From the NCBI GenBank assembly GCA_039024895.1, contig JBCCPJ010000020.1, positions 3,066 to 67,065 of the forward strand: a stretch of 64,000 nucleotides of DNA. Direction: 5' to 3'. This document shows, one piece after another, positions 28,348-37,196 of the stretch. Every line of letters starts with the position of its first letter. The stretch's first letter is position 1. Origin of the DNA: JAJDOD01 sp039024895. Its GTDB lineage: Bacteria > Pseudomonadota > Alphaproteobacteria > Rhodobacterales > Rhodobacteraceae. Below the pieces are notes generated by a model that saw only the letters and a program-made list of their open reading frames with translations, did not search any database and was not told the origin of the DNA. Position numbers and translations under genes: made by a program.

Positions 28348-30764
28348 ACGAAACACCGAAACTTGTCGGTCAGGACTTGGCAGGACTGTGGTCGCTTACA
28401 GAGGCAGGCGAAAGTAATGCGGTCGATATGGCGATCCCGGGCGACGGGATTTCCGCCCTGGTCGCTGCGGGGGTTTTGCCAGAGCCCTATCACAGAAAAA
28501 ACGAAGAAGCCTGCCGTTGGGTGTCCGAACGCGATTGGGTGCTGACCCGCCACATGACCCTCGACGATCCCAACCACGATTTGGTGATTGAGGGGCTTGA
28601 CTGCATGGCAACGGTGCGCTGGAACGGACAAACCGTCATCGAAGGCCAGAACGCCTTTCGCACCTATCGTGCCGCGCTCGACGATATCGCCTGCACCGGC
28701 GAGAACACAGTGGAGATTACCTTCCACTCGGCTGTTCGTGTAGCCGCGGAACGCCAGGCGGCGCAGCCCTATCCGGTGCCCTTCATCTGGAACAGCCCCA
28801 TTCCCAACGGCAACATGCTGCGCAAACCCGCCTGTGACTTTGGGTGGGACTGGAACATCGCATTGGCCCCCTTCGGCATCTCAGGCGGTATCCGCCTTGA
28901 GCCCAGACGTCCCGCACGGATCGACGCCTTGCGGGTGAGCCAGCATCACGGGGCGGGTGCGGTGGATATCGAGGTGGAGGTCTTGCTCGACACCGAATGC
29001 GCGCAAACCGAACTACAGCTTGCCTTCAATGGCGAAACCCAAAATTACGTGGCCGACGGTTGCTTTGCTACAGCGCAGTTCCGGGTAACCGATCCCGAGC
29101 TTTGGTGGCCCGCCGGGCAGGGCGCGCAGCCGCTTTACACCCTCACAGCCACCTGTGGCGACCAGGTTGAACAGCGGCGCATTGGGTTGCGCGACATCGC
29201 TCTTGTTTCCGAACCGGATGACATCGGTCGCAGTTTCGAACTAAGCGTCAACGGCCGCGATATCTTCTGCAAAGGTGCCAATTGGATTCCCGCCGACGCG
29301 CTTCTGGGCCGGATCACACGGGAAAAGACACGAGACCTCCTGCAATCTGCCGTTGACGCGAATATGAACATGATCCGCGTCTGGGGCGGTGGGCGCTACG
29401 AGGCGGACTGGTTCTATCACCTCTGCGATGAGTTGGGCCTCATGGTTTGGCAAGACGCCATGTTCGCCTGCAATCTCTATCCGGCAGATGATGGCTTCCT
29501 GTCCGACGTGGCGGCTGAGCTGCGGGAAAATGCGCTTCGCCTCAATCACCACGCCTGCCTCGCGCTTTGGTGTGGCGACAACGAGTTGATCGGCGCGCTC
29601 GGTTGGTTCGACGAAAGCAAAAAGGACCGCGACCGCTACCTCGTCGCCTATGACCGGTTGAACCGGACCATCGAGACCGCACTGAAAGAAGCGGTGCCCG
29701 ACGTGAATTGGTGGCCGTCCTCCCCAAGCCCCGGACCGATGAGTTTCGGCGATGCCTGGCACGATGACACGCGCGGCGACATGCACTTCTGGTCGGTTTG
29801 GCACGAAGGCCGCGACTTTGAACATTACCGCGACGTCGCGCCGCGCTTCTGTTCGGAGTTTGGTTTCCAGAGTTACCCTTCGATGGATGTGGTCCGCCGC
29901 TTTGCCGATCCGGAGGATTTCAACATTGCGTCGCCCGTCCTCGAAGCCCACCAAAAGGACCGGGGCGGCAACGCGCGGATCGCAGAGACGATGTTCCGCA
30001 CATTCCGTTTCCCAGAGGGGTTCGAGAACTTCGTCTATCTCAGCCAGGTGCAACAGGGCCTCGCCATTGAAACCGCGGTGCGCCATTGGCGGGCGCAAAA
30101 GCCCCGCTGCATGGGCGCGCTCTACTGGCAACTCAATGACACATGGCCCTGCGCCAGTTGGTCGTCGCTCGACCACGGCGGCGGATGGAAGCTGTTGCAT
30201 CACATGGCGCGGCGCTTCTTCGAACCCGTGACAGTGAGTGTCCTTCCCACGGAAACTGGCTTTGACCTTGCCGCCATCAACGATGCGCCGAACCCCTGCG
30301 ACCTCTCCGTCAGGGCGGAGGCCCTGTCTATGGATGGCACTGCGCGACTGTTGTTCGAAGGTGAGTGCCATGCGCCAACGGATCGCTCTGCTCAGATCAC
30401 ATCCATCCCGGCCGCTTCCTTGAGCGAGAGTGAAATCCTCCACCTCACCTGGATTTCCGACCACGGGCCTGGCACCGCGCATTTTGCGCCCAAGCCCTAT
30501 AAGTCCTACGATTTACAGCCCGCCAAATTACTCCTAAAGGCGCGGCAAGAGGGGCCGTTGCACCACTTGACGCTGTCCGCTGACGCCCTTGCGCTTTACG
30601 CCAGCGTGGAAGCCTCCCAGCTCGGGCGGTTTAGCGATAACGCGATGTTGCTGCGGCCGGGCAATCCCACCCATCTAACCTTCCAGCCCGATGACCCGAG
30701 CCAACCCGTCCGCTTCACCACCCGCGACCTGCATGCCGCGACCTATTCGAAAGAATCCACATGA
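28344..30764 (+). CDS. Beta-mannosidase, glycoside hydrolase family 2
   Basis: A cytosolic 806-residue GH2 enzyme that removes terminal beta-mannose from oligosaccharides or glycosides. The layout is a jelly-roll, an Ig-like domain, the TIM barrel and C-terminal beta domains. The barrel shows NMIRVWGGGRYE, the acid/base in CGDNE (Glu414) and the nucleophile in FCSEFGF (Glu505), both typical of the mannosidase branch. There is no signal peptide, so the substrate must be imported, by the transporter encoded just upstream. It overlaps the ATPase gene and the isomerase gene by 4 bp each. Exact linkage is not decidable. Confidence 0.92.
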   Translation: MNETPKLVGQDLAGLWSLTEAGESNAVDMAIPGDGISALVAAGVLPEPYHRKNEEACRWVSERDWVLTRHMTLDDPNHDLVIEGLDCMATVRWNGQTVIEGQNAFRTYRAALDDIACTGENTVEITFHSAVRVAAERQAAQPYPVPFIWNSPIPNGNMLRKPACDFGWDWNIALAPFGISGGIRLEPRRPARIDALRVSQHHGAGAVDIEVEVLLDTECAQTELQLAFNGETQNYVADGCFATAQFRVTDPELWWPAGQGAQPLYTLTATCGDQVEQRRIGLRDIALVSEPDDIGRSFELSVNGRDIFCKGANWIPADALLGRITREKTRDLLQSAVDANMNMIRVWGGGRYEADWFYHLCDELGLMVWQDAMFACNLYPADDGFLSDVAAELRENALRLNHHACLALWCGDNELIGALGWFDESKKDRDRYLVAYDRLNRTIETALKEAVPDVNWWPSSPSPGPMSFGDAWHDDTRGDMHFWSVWHEGRDFEHYRDVAPRFCSEFGFQSYPSMDVVRRFADPEDFNIASPVLEAHQKDRGGNARIAETMFRTFRFPEGFENFVYLSQVQQGLAIETAVRHWRAQKPRCMGALYWQLNDTWPCASWSSLDHGGGWKLLHHMARRFFEPVTVSVLPTETGFDLAAINDAPNPCDLSVRAEALSMDGTARLLFEGECHAPTDRSAQITSIPAASLSESEILHLTWISDHGPGTAHFAPKPYKSYDLQPAKLLLKARQEGPLHHLTLSADALALYASVEASQLGRFSDNAMLLRPGNPTHLTFQPDDPSQPVRFTTRDLHAATYSKEST

Positions 30765-31513
30765 CCTCTTTTTCATACCAGCTCTATAGCTCCCGCAACT
30801 ATCCGCCGCTTGCGACGACGCTGAATATGCTCGCTGAAATCGGTTATGGACAGGTCGAAGGTTATGGTGCGTTGGTGACCGACGACACCGATCTTCGCGG
30901 GCTGAAAGCCATGCTCGACAATATCGGTCTGACAATGCCAACCGCACATATCGGTCTCGATATCCTCCGCCATCGTCCGGAGCGCGCCGTCGAGATTGCC
31001 CGCGCGCTCGGACATGAAGCGGTTTTTGGTCCCTACCTCGCGGCGGAAGAGCGCCCGAAAACGGCGGCGGGTTGGACGGCTTTCGGCACGATGCTCGGCG
31101 AGTTGGCCAAACCTTTGCAGGACGCGGGTCTCGTTGTGGGGTGGCATAACCACGACTTCGAATTTACCCGCGTTGATGGTGCCTTGCCGATGGACCTGAT
31201 CCTCGCGGCAAGTGACAGTCTCATGATCGAGTTTGACGTGGCCTGGTGTGTCAAAGGGGGGGAAGACCCGCTCCCATGGATCGATGCCAACACCTCTCGC
31301 ATTGCTGCGGCTCACATCAAGGACATCGCGGCGGACGGCACTTGTCTCGATGAGGATGGATGGGCCGATGTGGGCGAGGGCACGATGGACTGGCAAGCCT
31401 ATATGGACGCGCTCCGGCGAACACCCTGTCAATGGTACATCGCAGAACACGATAACCCGAACGACCACCGCCGTTTCGCAACCCGCTCCCTTGCGGCCAT
31501 GCAAAGCTATTGA
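30761..31513 (+). CDS. Sugar phosphate isomerase/epimerase-like TIM barrel
   Basis: A 250-residue AP-endonuclease-2-like TIM barrel of the sugar isomerase/epimerase group. GWHNHDFEF near residue 126 and the IEFDVAW and AAHIKD segments hold the Glu, Asp and His residues that bind a divalent metal. Members isomerise or epimerise sugars or dehydrate inosose. The start overlaps the mannosidase stop. In this operon it probably acts on the released sugar or an oxidised form; the substrate is unknown. Confidence 0.85.
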   Translation: MTSFSYQLYSSRNYPPLATTLNMLAEIGYGQVEGYGALVTDDTDLRGLKAMLDNIGLTMPTAHIGLDILRHRPERAVEIARALGHEAVFGPYLAAEERPKTAAGWTAFGTMLGELAKPLQDAGLVVGWHNHDFEFTRVDGALPMDLILAASDSLMIEFDVAWCVKGGEDPLPWIDANTSRIAAAHIKDIAADGTCLDEDGWADVGEGTMDWQAYMDALRRTPCQWYIAEHDNPNDHRRFATRSLAAMQSY

Positions 31514-31523
31514 AGGACAGGCC

Positions 31524-32654
31524 ATGACCAAACTTGGAGTTGGCATCATTGGATGCGGCAATATCTCGAACACCTATTTGCGGCTCGCGCCCTTGTTCAA
31601 GGGGCTTGAGATGCGCGCCGTGGCCGACATTGATCCGGAAACGGCCAGTAACCGTGCCGCCGCCTATTCTGTCGCGGCGCGCAGCATAGATGACCTGCTC
31701 GCCTCATCTGATATTGACGTCGTGGTCAACCTCACGATCCCGGAAGCGCATTTCGAGGTGACCAAGTCTATCCTCGAAGCCGGTAAGCACGCCTATAGTG
31801 AGAAGCCCATCGTCCTAACACTTGAGGATGGGGAAACCCTGCGCGGCCTCGCTGCGGAGAAGGGACTACGCGTTGGTTCGGCGCCGGACACCTTTCTTGG
31901 CGGGTCCCACCAATTGGCGCGGCGCGCCATTGATGACGGTGCGGTTGGTCGGATCACCGGCGGCACGGCGCATGTCATGAACCATGGCATGGAACACTGG
32001 CACCCGAACCCCGATTTCTTCTTTCGCCCCGGGGCTGGCCCGATGCTCGATATCGGGCCTTACTACGTGACGAACCTCATTCAGCTCTTGGGGCCTGTGG
32101 CTCGCGTCGGTGCCTTGACCAACTCTGCCTACAAGGAACGGACGATCACGTCAGAGCCGCGCTCAGGTGAAACCGTGCCCGTTGAAACACCGACCAATAT
32201 TCACGCACTGCTTGAGTTTGTCAGCGGCGCCTGCGTGACACTCACCACAAGTTGGGACGTACACGCCCATCGTCACGGGCATATGGAGCTTTACGGCACC
32301 GAAGGATCGCTCTTCCTGCCGGACCCCAACTTTTTTGGTGGCACGGTGGAGCAGGGCGCCCCTGGCGGTGCGATCACCGCTCTGGACCCTTGGCCGCATC
32401 CTTTTGGTGTGTCCAATGAGGCGGAGGACGACCGCGCGAACTACCGGGCATCGGGGCTTGCCGACATGGCCACGGCGATCGCCGAAGGCCGCGCGCATCG
32501 CTGTTCTCTCGATCTCGCGCTGCATGCGGTCGATGTCATGACAGCGGCGCTCACGTCGGGGGAAAGTGGTCAGTTTGTAACCCTGTCGACCACCTGCGAA
32601 CGGCCCGCACCGCTCAGCCCGGAGGAAGCGCGGGCGTTGTTGGCTGCGACTTAA
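31524..32654 (+). CDS. Gfo/Idh/MocA-family oxidoreductase
   Basis: A 376-residue NAD(P)-dependent sugar oxidoreductase. The N-terminal Rossmann motif is VGIIGCGNISNTYL; EKPIVL with the conserved Lys follows, and GPMLDIGPYYVTNLIQLLG gives the metal-free active-site helix of the family. The start at 31524 is set by AAGGACAG upstream and by the Rossmann motif; a frame open further upstream runs inside the isomerase gene. It probably oxidises or epimerises the sugar from the mannosidase step. Substrate unknown. Confidence 0.88.
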   Translation: MTKLGVGIIGCGNISNTYLRLAPLFKGLEMRAVADIDPETASNRAAAYSVAARSIDDLLASSDIDVVVNLTIPEAHFEVTKSILEAGKHAYSEKPIVLTLEDGETLRGLAAEKGLRVGSAPDTFLGGSHQLARRAIDDGAVGRITGGTAHVMNHGMEHWHPNPDFFFRPGAGPMLDIGPYYVTNLIQLLGPVARVGALTNSAYKERTITSEPRSGETVPVETPTNIHALLEFVSGACVTLTTSWDVHAHRHGHMELYGTEGSLFLPDPNFFGGTVEQGAPGGAITALDPWPHPFGVSNEAEDDRANYRASGLADMATAIAEGRAHRCSLDLALHAVDVMTAALTSGESGQFVTLSTTCERPAPLSPEEARALLAAT

Positions 32655-32717
32655 GGGGCGATATCCGGCTTGACGCGCTGTGCCCTCTCCGCCACCCAAA
32701 GGGCAGGGAGGGAACCG

Positions 32718-33647
32718 ATGGCGTACCAATTTCCACAAAGCGAAGGCAAAGCGCGCCGCGGCATTTATGCGGCGACCATTTCTCCCCTGACGCCCGAGGG
32801 TCGGCTCGATGGCCCGCGGCTCGCGCGATATTGTCAGCACCTGATCTCTGAGGCGGGCGGGTGTGACGGGGTTGCCCCGCTTGGTACGACCGGCGAGAGC
32901 ACCTCGCTGTCCTTCCCGGATCGTCTTGCCGCCCCTGGATTTCTCGCCGAGGCGGGTTTGCCCCCGGACCGAGTGATTATCGGCACGGGTGCAACCTCCG
33001 TGGCCGACGCCATCGCTTTGACCCGCGCGGCGGTTGAGGCGGGCTTCACCAATGTGCTGGTCTTGCCGCCCCATTATTTCAAGAACCCGAGCGAGGAGGG
33101 GCTTTACGCCGCCTATGCCAAGCTAATCGAGGCCGTCGGCGATGACCGCTTGCGGGTCTACCTCTACCATTTCCCGCAGATGTCCATGATCCCCTTGCCC
33201 GTGACGCTCGTCACCCGGCTGAAGGCGGCATTCGGCCCGATGATTGCCGGGTTGAAGGACAGTTCCGGCGATTTCGAACAGTCCCGCGCCTTCCTTGAGG
33301 CGACCGGTGGGATTGACGGGGATTTTGACGTCTTTCCAGCATCAGAAGCCTTGCTTTGGGAGGGCATCCCTTTCGGAAGTGCGGGCACGATTTCAGGGAC
33401 GACAAACGCCTTCGGCCCCATTGCCCGCGCCGTGCTTGACGCGCCAGAAGGACCGGAGCGTGACGCCGCTGTGGCCCGCGCAGTGAAGGCGCGCGAGATT
33501 GCCGCAAAGTACAACAATGTCGCAGCCATGAAGCAAATCGAAGCCTGGCGCGCCACCCGTCCCGCTTGGGCCGACGTGCTACCGCCGCTCCTGCGATTGA
33601 CGGAGGATGAAAAGGCGTCGCTCAAGGCCGATCTTGCTTCGCTTTAG
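32718..33647 (+). CDS. DHDPS-like aldolase/dehydratase
   Basis: A 309-residue class I aldolase of the DapA family. The GTTGES motif (residues 57-62), Tyr150 in YLYHFP and the Schiff-base Lys180 in IAGLKDSSGD match the active site. In a sugar operon this family usually splits 2-keto-3-deoxy sugar acids or dehydrates sugar acids, rather than making lysine. The ATG at 32718 follows GGGAGGGAA. It closes the plus-strand part of the locus, followed by a 176-bp gap and a convergent SDR. Confidence 0.88.
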   Translation: MAYQFPQSEGKARRGIYAATISPLTPEGRLDGPRLARYCQHLISEAGGCDGVAPLGTTGESTSLSFPDRLAAPGFLAEAGLPPDRVIIGTGATSVADAIALTRAAVEAGFTNVLVLPPHYFKNPSEEGLYAAYAKLIEAVGDDRLRVYLYHFPQMSMIPLPVTLVTRLKAAFGPMIAGLKDSSGDFEQSRAFLEATGGIDGDFDVFPASEALLWEGIPFGSAGTISGTTNAFGPIARAVLDAPEGPERDAAVARAVKAREIAAKYNNVAAMKQIEAWRATRPAWADVLPPLLRLTEDEKASLKADLASL

Positions 33648-33823
33648 GGTAATACGCACCCCAAAACCCGCTCATTAAAGCCAGAGAAATGATCGCGCGA
33701 GCAAACCTGGGAACCGGATGATGAGCTCGCACGCGATGCTTACTGTCCCGGCGAATGTCGCTCCTTGCGGTGGACTTTCTGGGTACGCCTCAACGGTGCG
33801 GTAGTAACAGAAACCCCGAGGCC

Positions 33824-34585
33824 TTAATCCGCCGTCCAGCCCCCATCGACGAGCAGCGACGTTCCGGTCACGAGCGCGGAGGCGTCCGTGGCGAAATACA
33901 GCGCTGCGCCCATGATATCTTGGATCTCACCCACCCGACCGAGTTTGATCTTCTCTTCAATCCATGCCCGCTTATCCGCTTGCTCGAACGTGGAGCGGGT
34001 CAGGTCCGTAACGATGAAGGTCGGACAAATGGTGTTGATCCGCACCTTATGCGGCCCAAATTCAATCGCCATCGCCTTCACAAAGCCCTCAACACCGTGT
34101 TTCGAGGCGCAGTAGACAGCGCGTTCCTGACCGCCCACATGGCCCATCTGGGAAGAGATGTGGATGATCGACCCCGGTACGCCCCGCGCGATCATCGACT
34201 TCGCGCCCCAGGCGGACAGGAAATAGGCCGCCCGCAGGTTCAATGCCATCACGGCGTCGTAGTCTTCCGGCGTGGTTTCAAGGGCTGGTCCATGGCGGGC
34301 CAGCCCGGCGGCATTGAGGATAACATCGAAGGCGCCGTTTTCCAAAACCTCGCGCAACCGGTTCAAATCCACTTGATCCAGCGTCAACGCCTCTGCGCTG
34401 CCGCCCCGCCGTTCGATTTCGGCGACGGTCTCTCCCAACTTCTCGGCCCGGCGCGCCGCAACGACAACATGGGCGCCCGCCTCCGCCAGTGCCAAGGCAC
34501 AGCCCTGACCAATCCCAGACGATCCGCCCGTGACAAGCGCGCGTTTACCGTCAAGTCGGAAGGAAGGGGTCGTGGGAAAAGTCAT
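33824..34585 (-). CDS. SDR-family oxidoreductase
   Basis: A 253-residue short-chain dehydrogenase with TGGSSGIG (residues 19-26), NAAG, Ser144 or Ser145, Tyr158 and Lys162 in YCASK. It resembles gluconate 5-dehydrogenase or KduD-type enzymes (AYFLSAWGAKSMI). It sits at the end of the sugar locus but on the opposite strand, 5 bp after the Anbu gene, and is likely co-transcribed with it; a role in the sugar pathway is therefore uncertain. Cofactor is probably NAD(P), unresolved. Confidence 0.88.
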   Translation of the reverse strand: MTFPTTPSFRLDGKRALVTGGSSGIGQGCALALAEAGAHVVVAARRAEKLGETVAEIERRGGSAEALTLDQVDLNRLREVLENGAFDVILNAAGLARHGPALETTPEDYDAVMALNLRAAYFLSAWGAKSMIARGVPGSIIHISSQMGHVGGQERAVYCASKHGVEGFVKAMAIEFGPHKVRINTICPTFIVTDLTRSTFEQADKRAWIEEKIKLGRVGEIQDIMGAALYFATDASALVTGTSLLVDGGWTAD

Positions 34586-34590
34586 CGGCG

Positions 34591-35328
34591 TCAGTCCAGC
34601 GAATAGGCGGGCAGTTGATGGAATGCGTCTTTCAAAGCCTCTCCCCAGCCCGAAGACAATGTCTCATAGAAAGGATCGCCGGGTTCAATCCGACGTTTCT
34701 GACCAGCCCGAAAGGAATCCGTGTCATAAAGATGAAGATCGAGGGGCAACCCAACGGAAAGGTTGGCTTTTATCGTGGAATCAAAGCTCAGCATCAAGAG
34801 CTTCACAGCATCCTCAAAGCTCATGTCAGGATCGTATGCCCGAACCAGGATCGGTTTGCCGTACTTCGTCTCGCCAATCTGGAAGAAAGGCGTGTCGGGG
34901 CTCGCCTCCACAAAATTGCCTTCGGGATAGATCAGGAACAGATGCGGATCGCCGCCGCGCACCTGGCCGCCGACAATAATTGTCGCGGAAAAGGCTTCGC
35001 CCGCCTGGCCATTGTCTTCCTGCTGATCCTGAATGACCTCGCGCAAGGTTTCGCCCACGAGCCGCGCGACCTGAAACATCGATGGCGCTTCCATGATCGA
35101 GGGGGAGCCGCGCTCCTCCGCCGGTAGGGCGCGTTCGCGAAGTAGGCTGATCACGGCTTGTGTCGTCGCGAGGTTTCCGGCTGTCATCAAGGTGATGGAT
35201 CGCTCGCCTTCCGCTTCCCAATGGAACATCTTGCGAAAAACACTGATGTTATCGACACCGGCATTCGTGCGCGTGTCCGACATGAAGACCAGCCCGCGGT
35301 TCAGTTTCAGCCCGACACAATAGGTCAT
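34591..35328 (-). CDS. Anbu proteasome-type protease subunit
   Basis: A 245-residue ancestral beta-subunit (Anbu) of the proteasome family. After Met removal Thr1 would be the nucleophile (MTYCVGLKL); Asp17 and a Lys near position 32 complete the usual catalytic set. I chose the ATG at 35328 because Thr must follow the Met; a frame start 21 bp upstream would hide it. Anbu forms ring or helical assemblies in other bacteria, with low or no proteolysis seen in vitro; its targets are unknown. It follows the transglutaminase, alpha-E and ATP-grasp genes as the known cluster. Confidence 0.9.
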   Translation of the reverse strand: MTYCVGLKLNRGLVFMSDTRTNAGVDNISVFRKMFHWEAEGERSITLMTAGNLATTQAVISLLRERALPAEERGSPSIMEAPSMFQVARLVGETLREVIQDQQEDNGQAGEAFSATIIVGGQVRGGDPHLFLIYPEGNFVEASPDTPFFQIGETKYGKPILVRAYDPDMSFEDAVKLLMLSFDSTIKANLSVGLPLDLHLYDTDSFRAGQKRRIEPGDPFYETLSSGWGEALKDAFHQLPAYSLD

Positions 35329-35447
35329 TACCCGTCCCTCAATGCGCATTGCGTTTCCTTTGGCATCGCAACACGCAGTTCTTTCCTTAGGTCCTTCGCA
35401 TGCCGCGACGCACCCTTATCCCCAAAACCTCAAAGCACTGATAACAG

Positions 35448-36251
35448 CTATTGCTGCTGTACTTCGATGGCCACATCCAGTTCTTCCGCCGCTGGACCGA
35501 AACGCAACCCGGAGATGGGTGCTGCCTCCCGATAGTCTAGACCCGTGGCCACCCGAACATAGCGCGCGTCCGGCGATATCCCATTGGAGACATCGAAGCC
35601 AACCCATCCCAAACCCTCGATATGGGCCTCAGCCCAAGCGTGGCTGGCGTCCTGACTTACCCTGTCATTCATCATCAGATAGCCCGATACGTAGCGGGCG
35701 GGGTAATCCAACGCGCGGGCCGCAGCAACGAAAATATGGGCGTGGTCCTGACAAACACCATGCCCGGCTTCGATCGCGGCATCGGCACTCGTTAATGTAT
35801 CCGTGTGCCCAACATCGTATTTCACCTCATCGAGAATGCGCGTCGACAAGGCATGGAGCAGGTCCAGCGCGTCGCTGTGGGCATCTTTCAAACCCTTGGC
35901 GATCCGCCGCACATTTGGCCCGGCACGGGTGAGTTCCGTTGAGCGCTTGAAGAGCCAGAGCGGTACATATCCTTTTTGCTTGCCGACGACGCCGTTCAGG
36001 TTTTCGGTCTCCACTTGACCGGCGCAACGGACAGTGACCTCGCGCGCCTCAGGGGTAAAAGACAGCAGCGTTACCGTATTGGCATGGGCATCGACAAACT
36101 CGGTTTCGACGGTGCCGCCGGAAACTTGCATGGACCATGAACCGACATTTTGGCCCGGACGGCTCTTTGGCGTTAGCCGCAATTGCTGAAGGCCATAAGC
36201 GACCGGCACATCGAACCGATAGGTGGTACTATGGGTAATTGAAAGCTGCAT
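35448..36251 (-). CDS. Transglutaminase-like protein
   Basis: A 267-residue transglutaminase-core protein with an N-terminal beta domain. The triad is visible: Cys167 in GVCQDHAH, His204 in ASHAWAEA and Asp220 in GWVGFDVSNG. No signal peptide. Members hydrolyse or ligate peptide bonds. ATG 36251 is preferred over an in-frame codon 9 bp earlier that overlaps the alpha-E stop. It lies in the ATP-grasp, alpha-E, transglutaminase, Anbu order, so a peptide made by the ATP-grasp protein may be a substrate; this is inference. Confidence 0.9.
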   Translation of the reverse strand: MQLSITHSTTYRFDVPVAYGLQQLRLTPKSRPGQNVGSWSMQVSGGTVETEFVDAHANTVTLLSFTPEAREVTVRCAGQVETENLNGVVGKQKGYVPLWLFKRSTELTRAGPNVRRIAKGLKDAHSDALDLLHALSTRILDEVKYDVGHTDTLTSADAAIEAGHGVCQDHAHIFVAAARALDYPARYVSGYLMMNDRVSQDASHAWAEAHIEGLGWVGFDVSNGISPDARYVRVATGLDYREAAPISGLRFGPAAEELDVAIEVQQQ

Positions 36252-36256
36252 GACCC

Positions 36257-37192
36257 TCACTCAAGAAAACGGTAGTCGGTTTCAATTTCTCGCCCCAAGC
36301 GCCCGATATCATTCAAAAAACAGGTTAGGAACTCATGTAGCCCGTCGTCGAACACCTGCTCGATACGGTTGACTTGCAACTGACGGTCCAGTTGCTCCGC
36401 AGTGTCCTGGCACGGGTTGCGCTCGGCATAAGACCGCTCCAGCATATCGAGGTTGCTGCGAATTTTGGTCATTGAATAACGTAAGCCGCGCGGCATGCGC
36501 GGATCGAAAATCAGAAAATCCGCAATCCCCATTGGCGTCGCATAGCCCTGATTTAGCCACGCATAGGCACGTTTACCCGAGACCGAGCGTAGAATGGTCT
36601 CCCACTGGACGTTGTCGAGCGAGGAGCCGACCTGCGTGACGCTGGGCAGCAAGACGTAGTATTTCACGTCGAGGATGCGGGCCGTGTTGTCGGCGCGCTC
36701 AAGGAATGTGCCGAGCCGCGCAAAGTCGAACACATCGTTCCGCAACATCGAGCCATGCAGCTCGCCCCGAACCAGCGCTGCCTGTTGCCGGATCATTGCA
36801 AGCACTTCCGGTAAATCGCGGTCGCGGACCTTGCGGGACAGCGCGGCTTTGACTTTCATATAGGTATCGTTGACGGCTTCCCACACTTCCCGAGTGATCG
36901 AGGTGCGGACCAGCCGCGCGTTTTGCCGTGCACCGGAAATACAGTTCAGAACGGAAGAGGGGTTGGCCTCCCCGCGCAGCAAAAAATCGATGACATCGCT
37001 TTGTTCGACACCATCATGCGCCGCGTGATAGGCGTCAGCAACAGCCGCTGTTTGGAGCACACTTTGCCACTCGTCTCCTCCCGGGTGCGTCAGAGCGATG
37101 CGAAAGCCTGTCTCAATTAGGCGCGCGGTATTCTCGCTCCGCTCCAGGTAGCGAAACATCCAAAACAATCCACCAGCGGTTTTCCCGAGCAT
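36257..37192 (-). CDS. Alpha-E domain protein
   Basis: A 311-residue all-helical protein starting MLGKTAGGLFWMFRYLERSE, the typical opening of the alpha-E family. No catalytic role is known; the family co-occurs with the ATP-grasp protein before it and is sometimes fused to it, suggesting a scaffold or partner. It lies 4 bp after the ATP-grasp gene and 5 bp before the transglutaminase start, so the genes are co-transcribed. Confidence 0.9.
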   Translation of the reverse strand: MLGKTAGGLFWMFRYLERSENTARLIETGFRIALTHPGGDEWQSVLQTAAVADAYHAAHDGVEQSDVIDFLLRGEANPSSVLNCISGARQNARLVRTSITREVWEAVNDTYMKVKAALSRKVRDRDLPEVLAMIRQQAALVRGELHGSMLRNDVFDFARLGTFLERADNTARILDVKYYVLLPSVTQVGSSLDNVQWETILRSVSGKRAYAWLNQGYATPMGIADFLIFDPRMPRGLRYSMTKIRSNLDMLERSYAERNPCQDTAEQLDRQLQVNRIEQVFDDGLHEFLTCFLNDIGRLGREIETDYRFLE

Positions 37193-37196
37193 GGCG

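Noticed and set aside
29241..30482. Minus-strand frame of 413 codons in the beta-mannosidase gene
   Set aside because: Antisense shadow; no family motif and no promoter or ribosome site.
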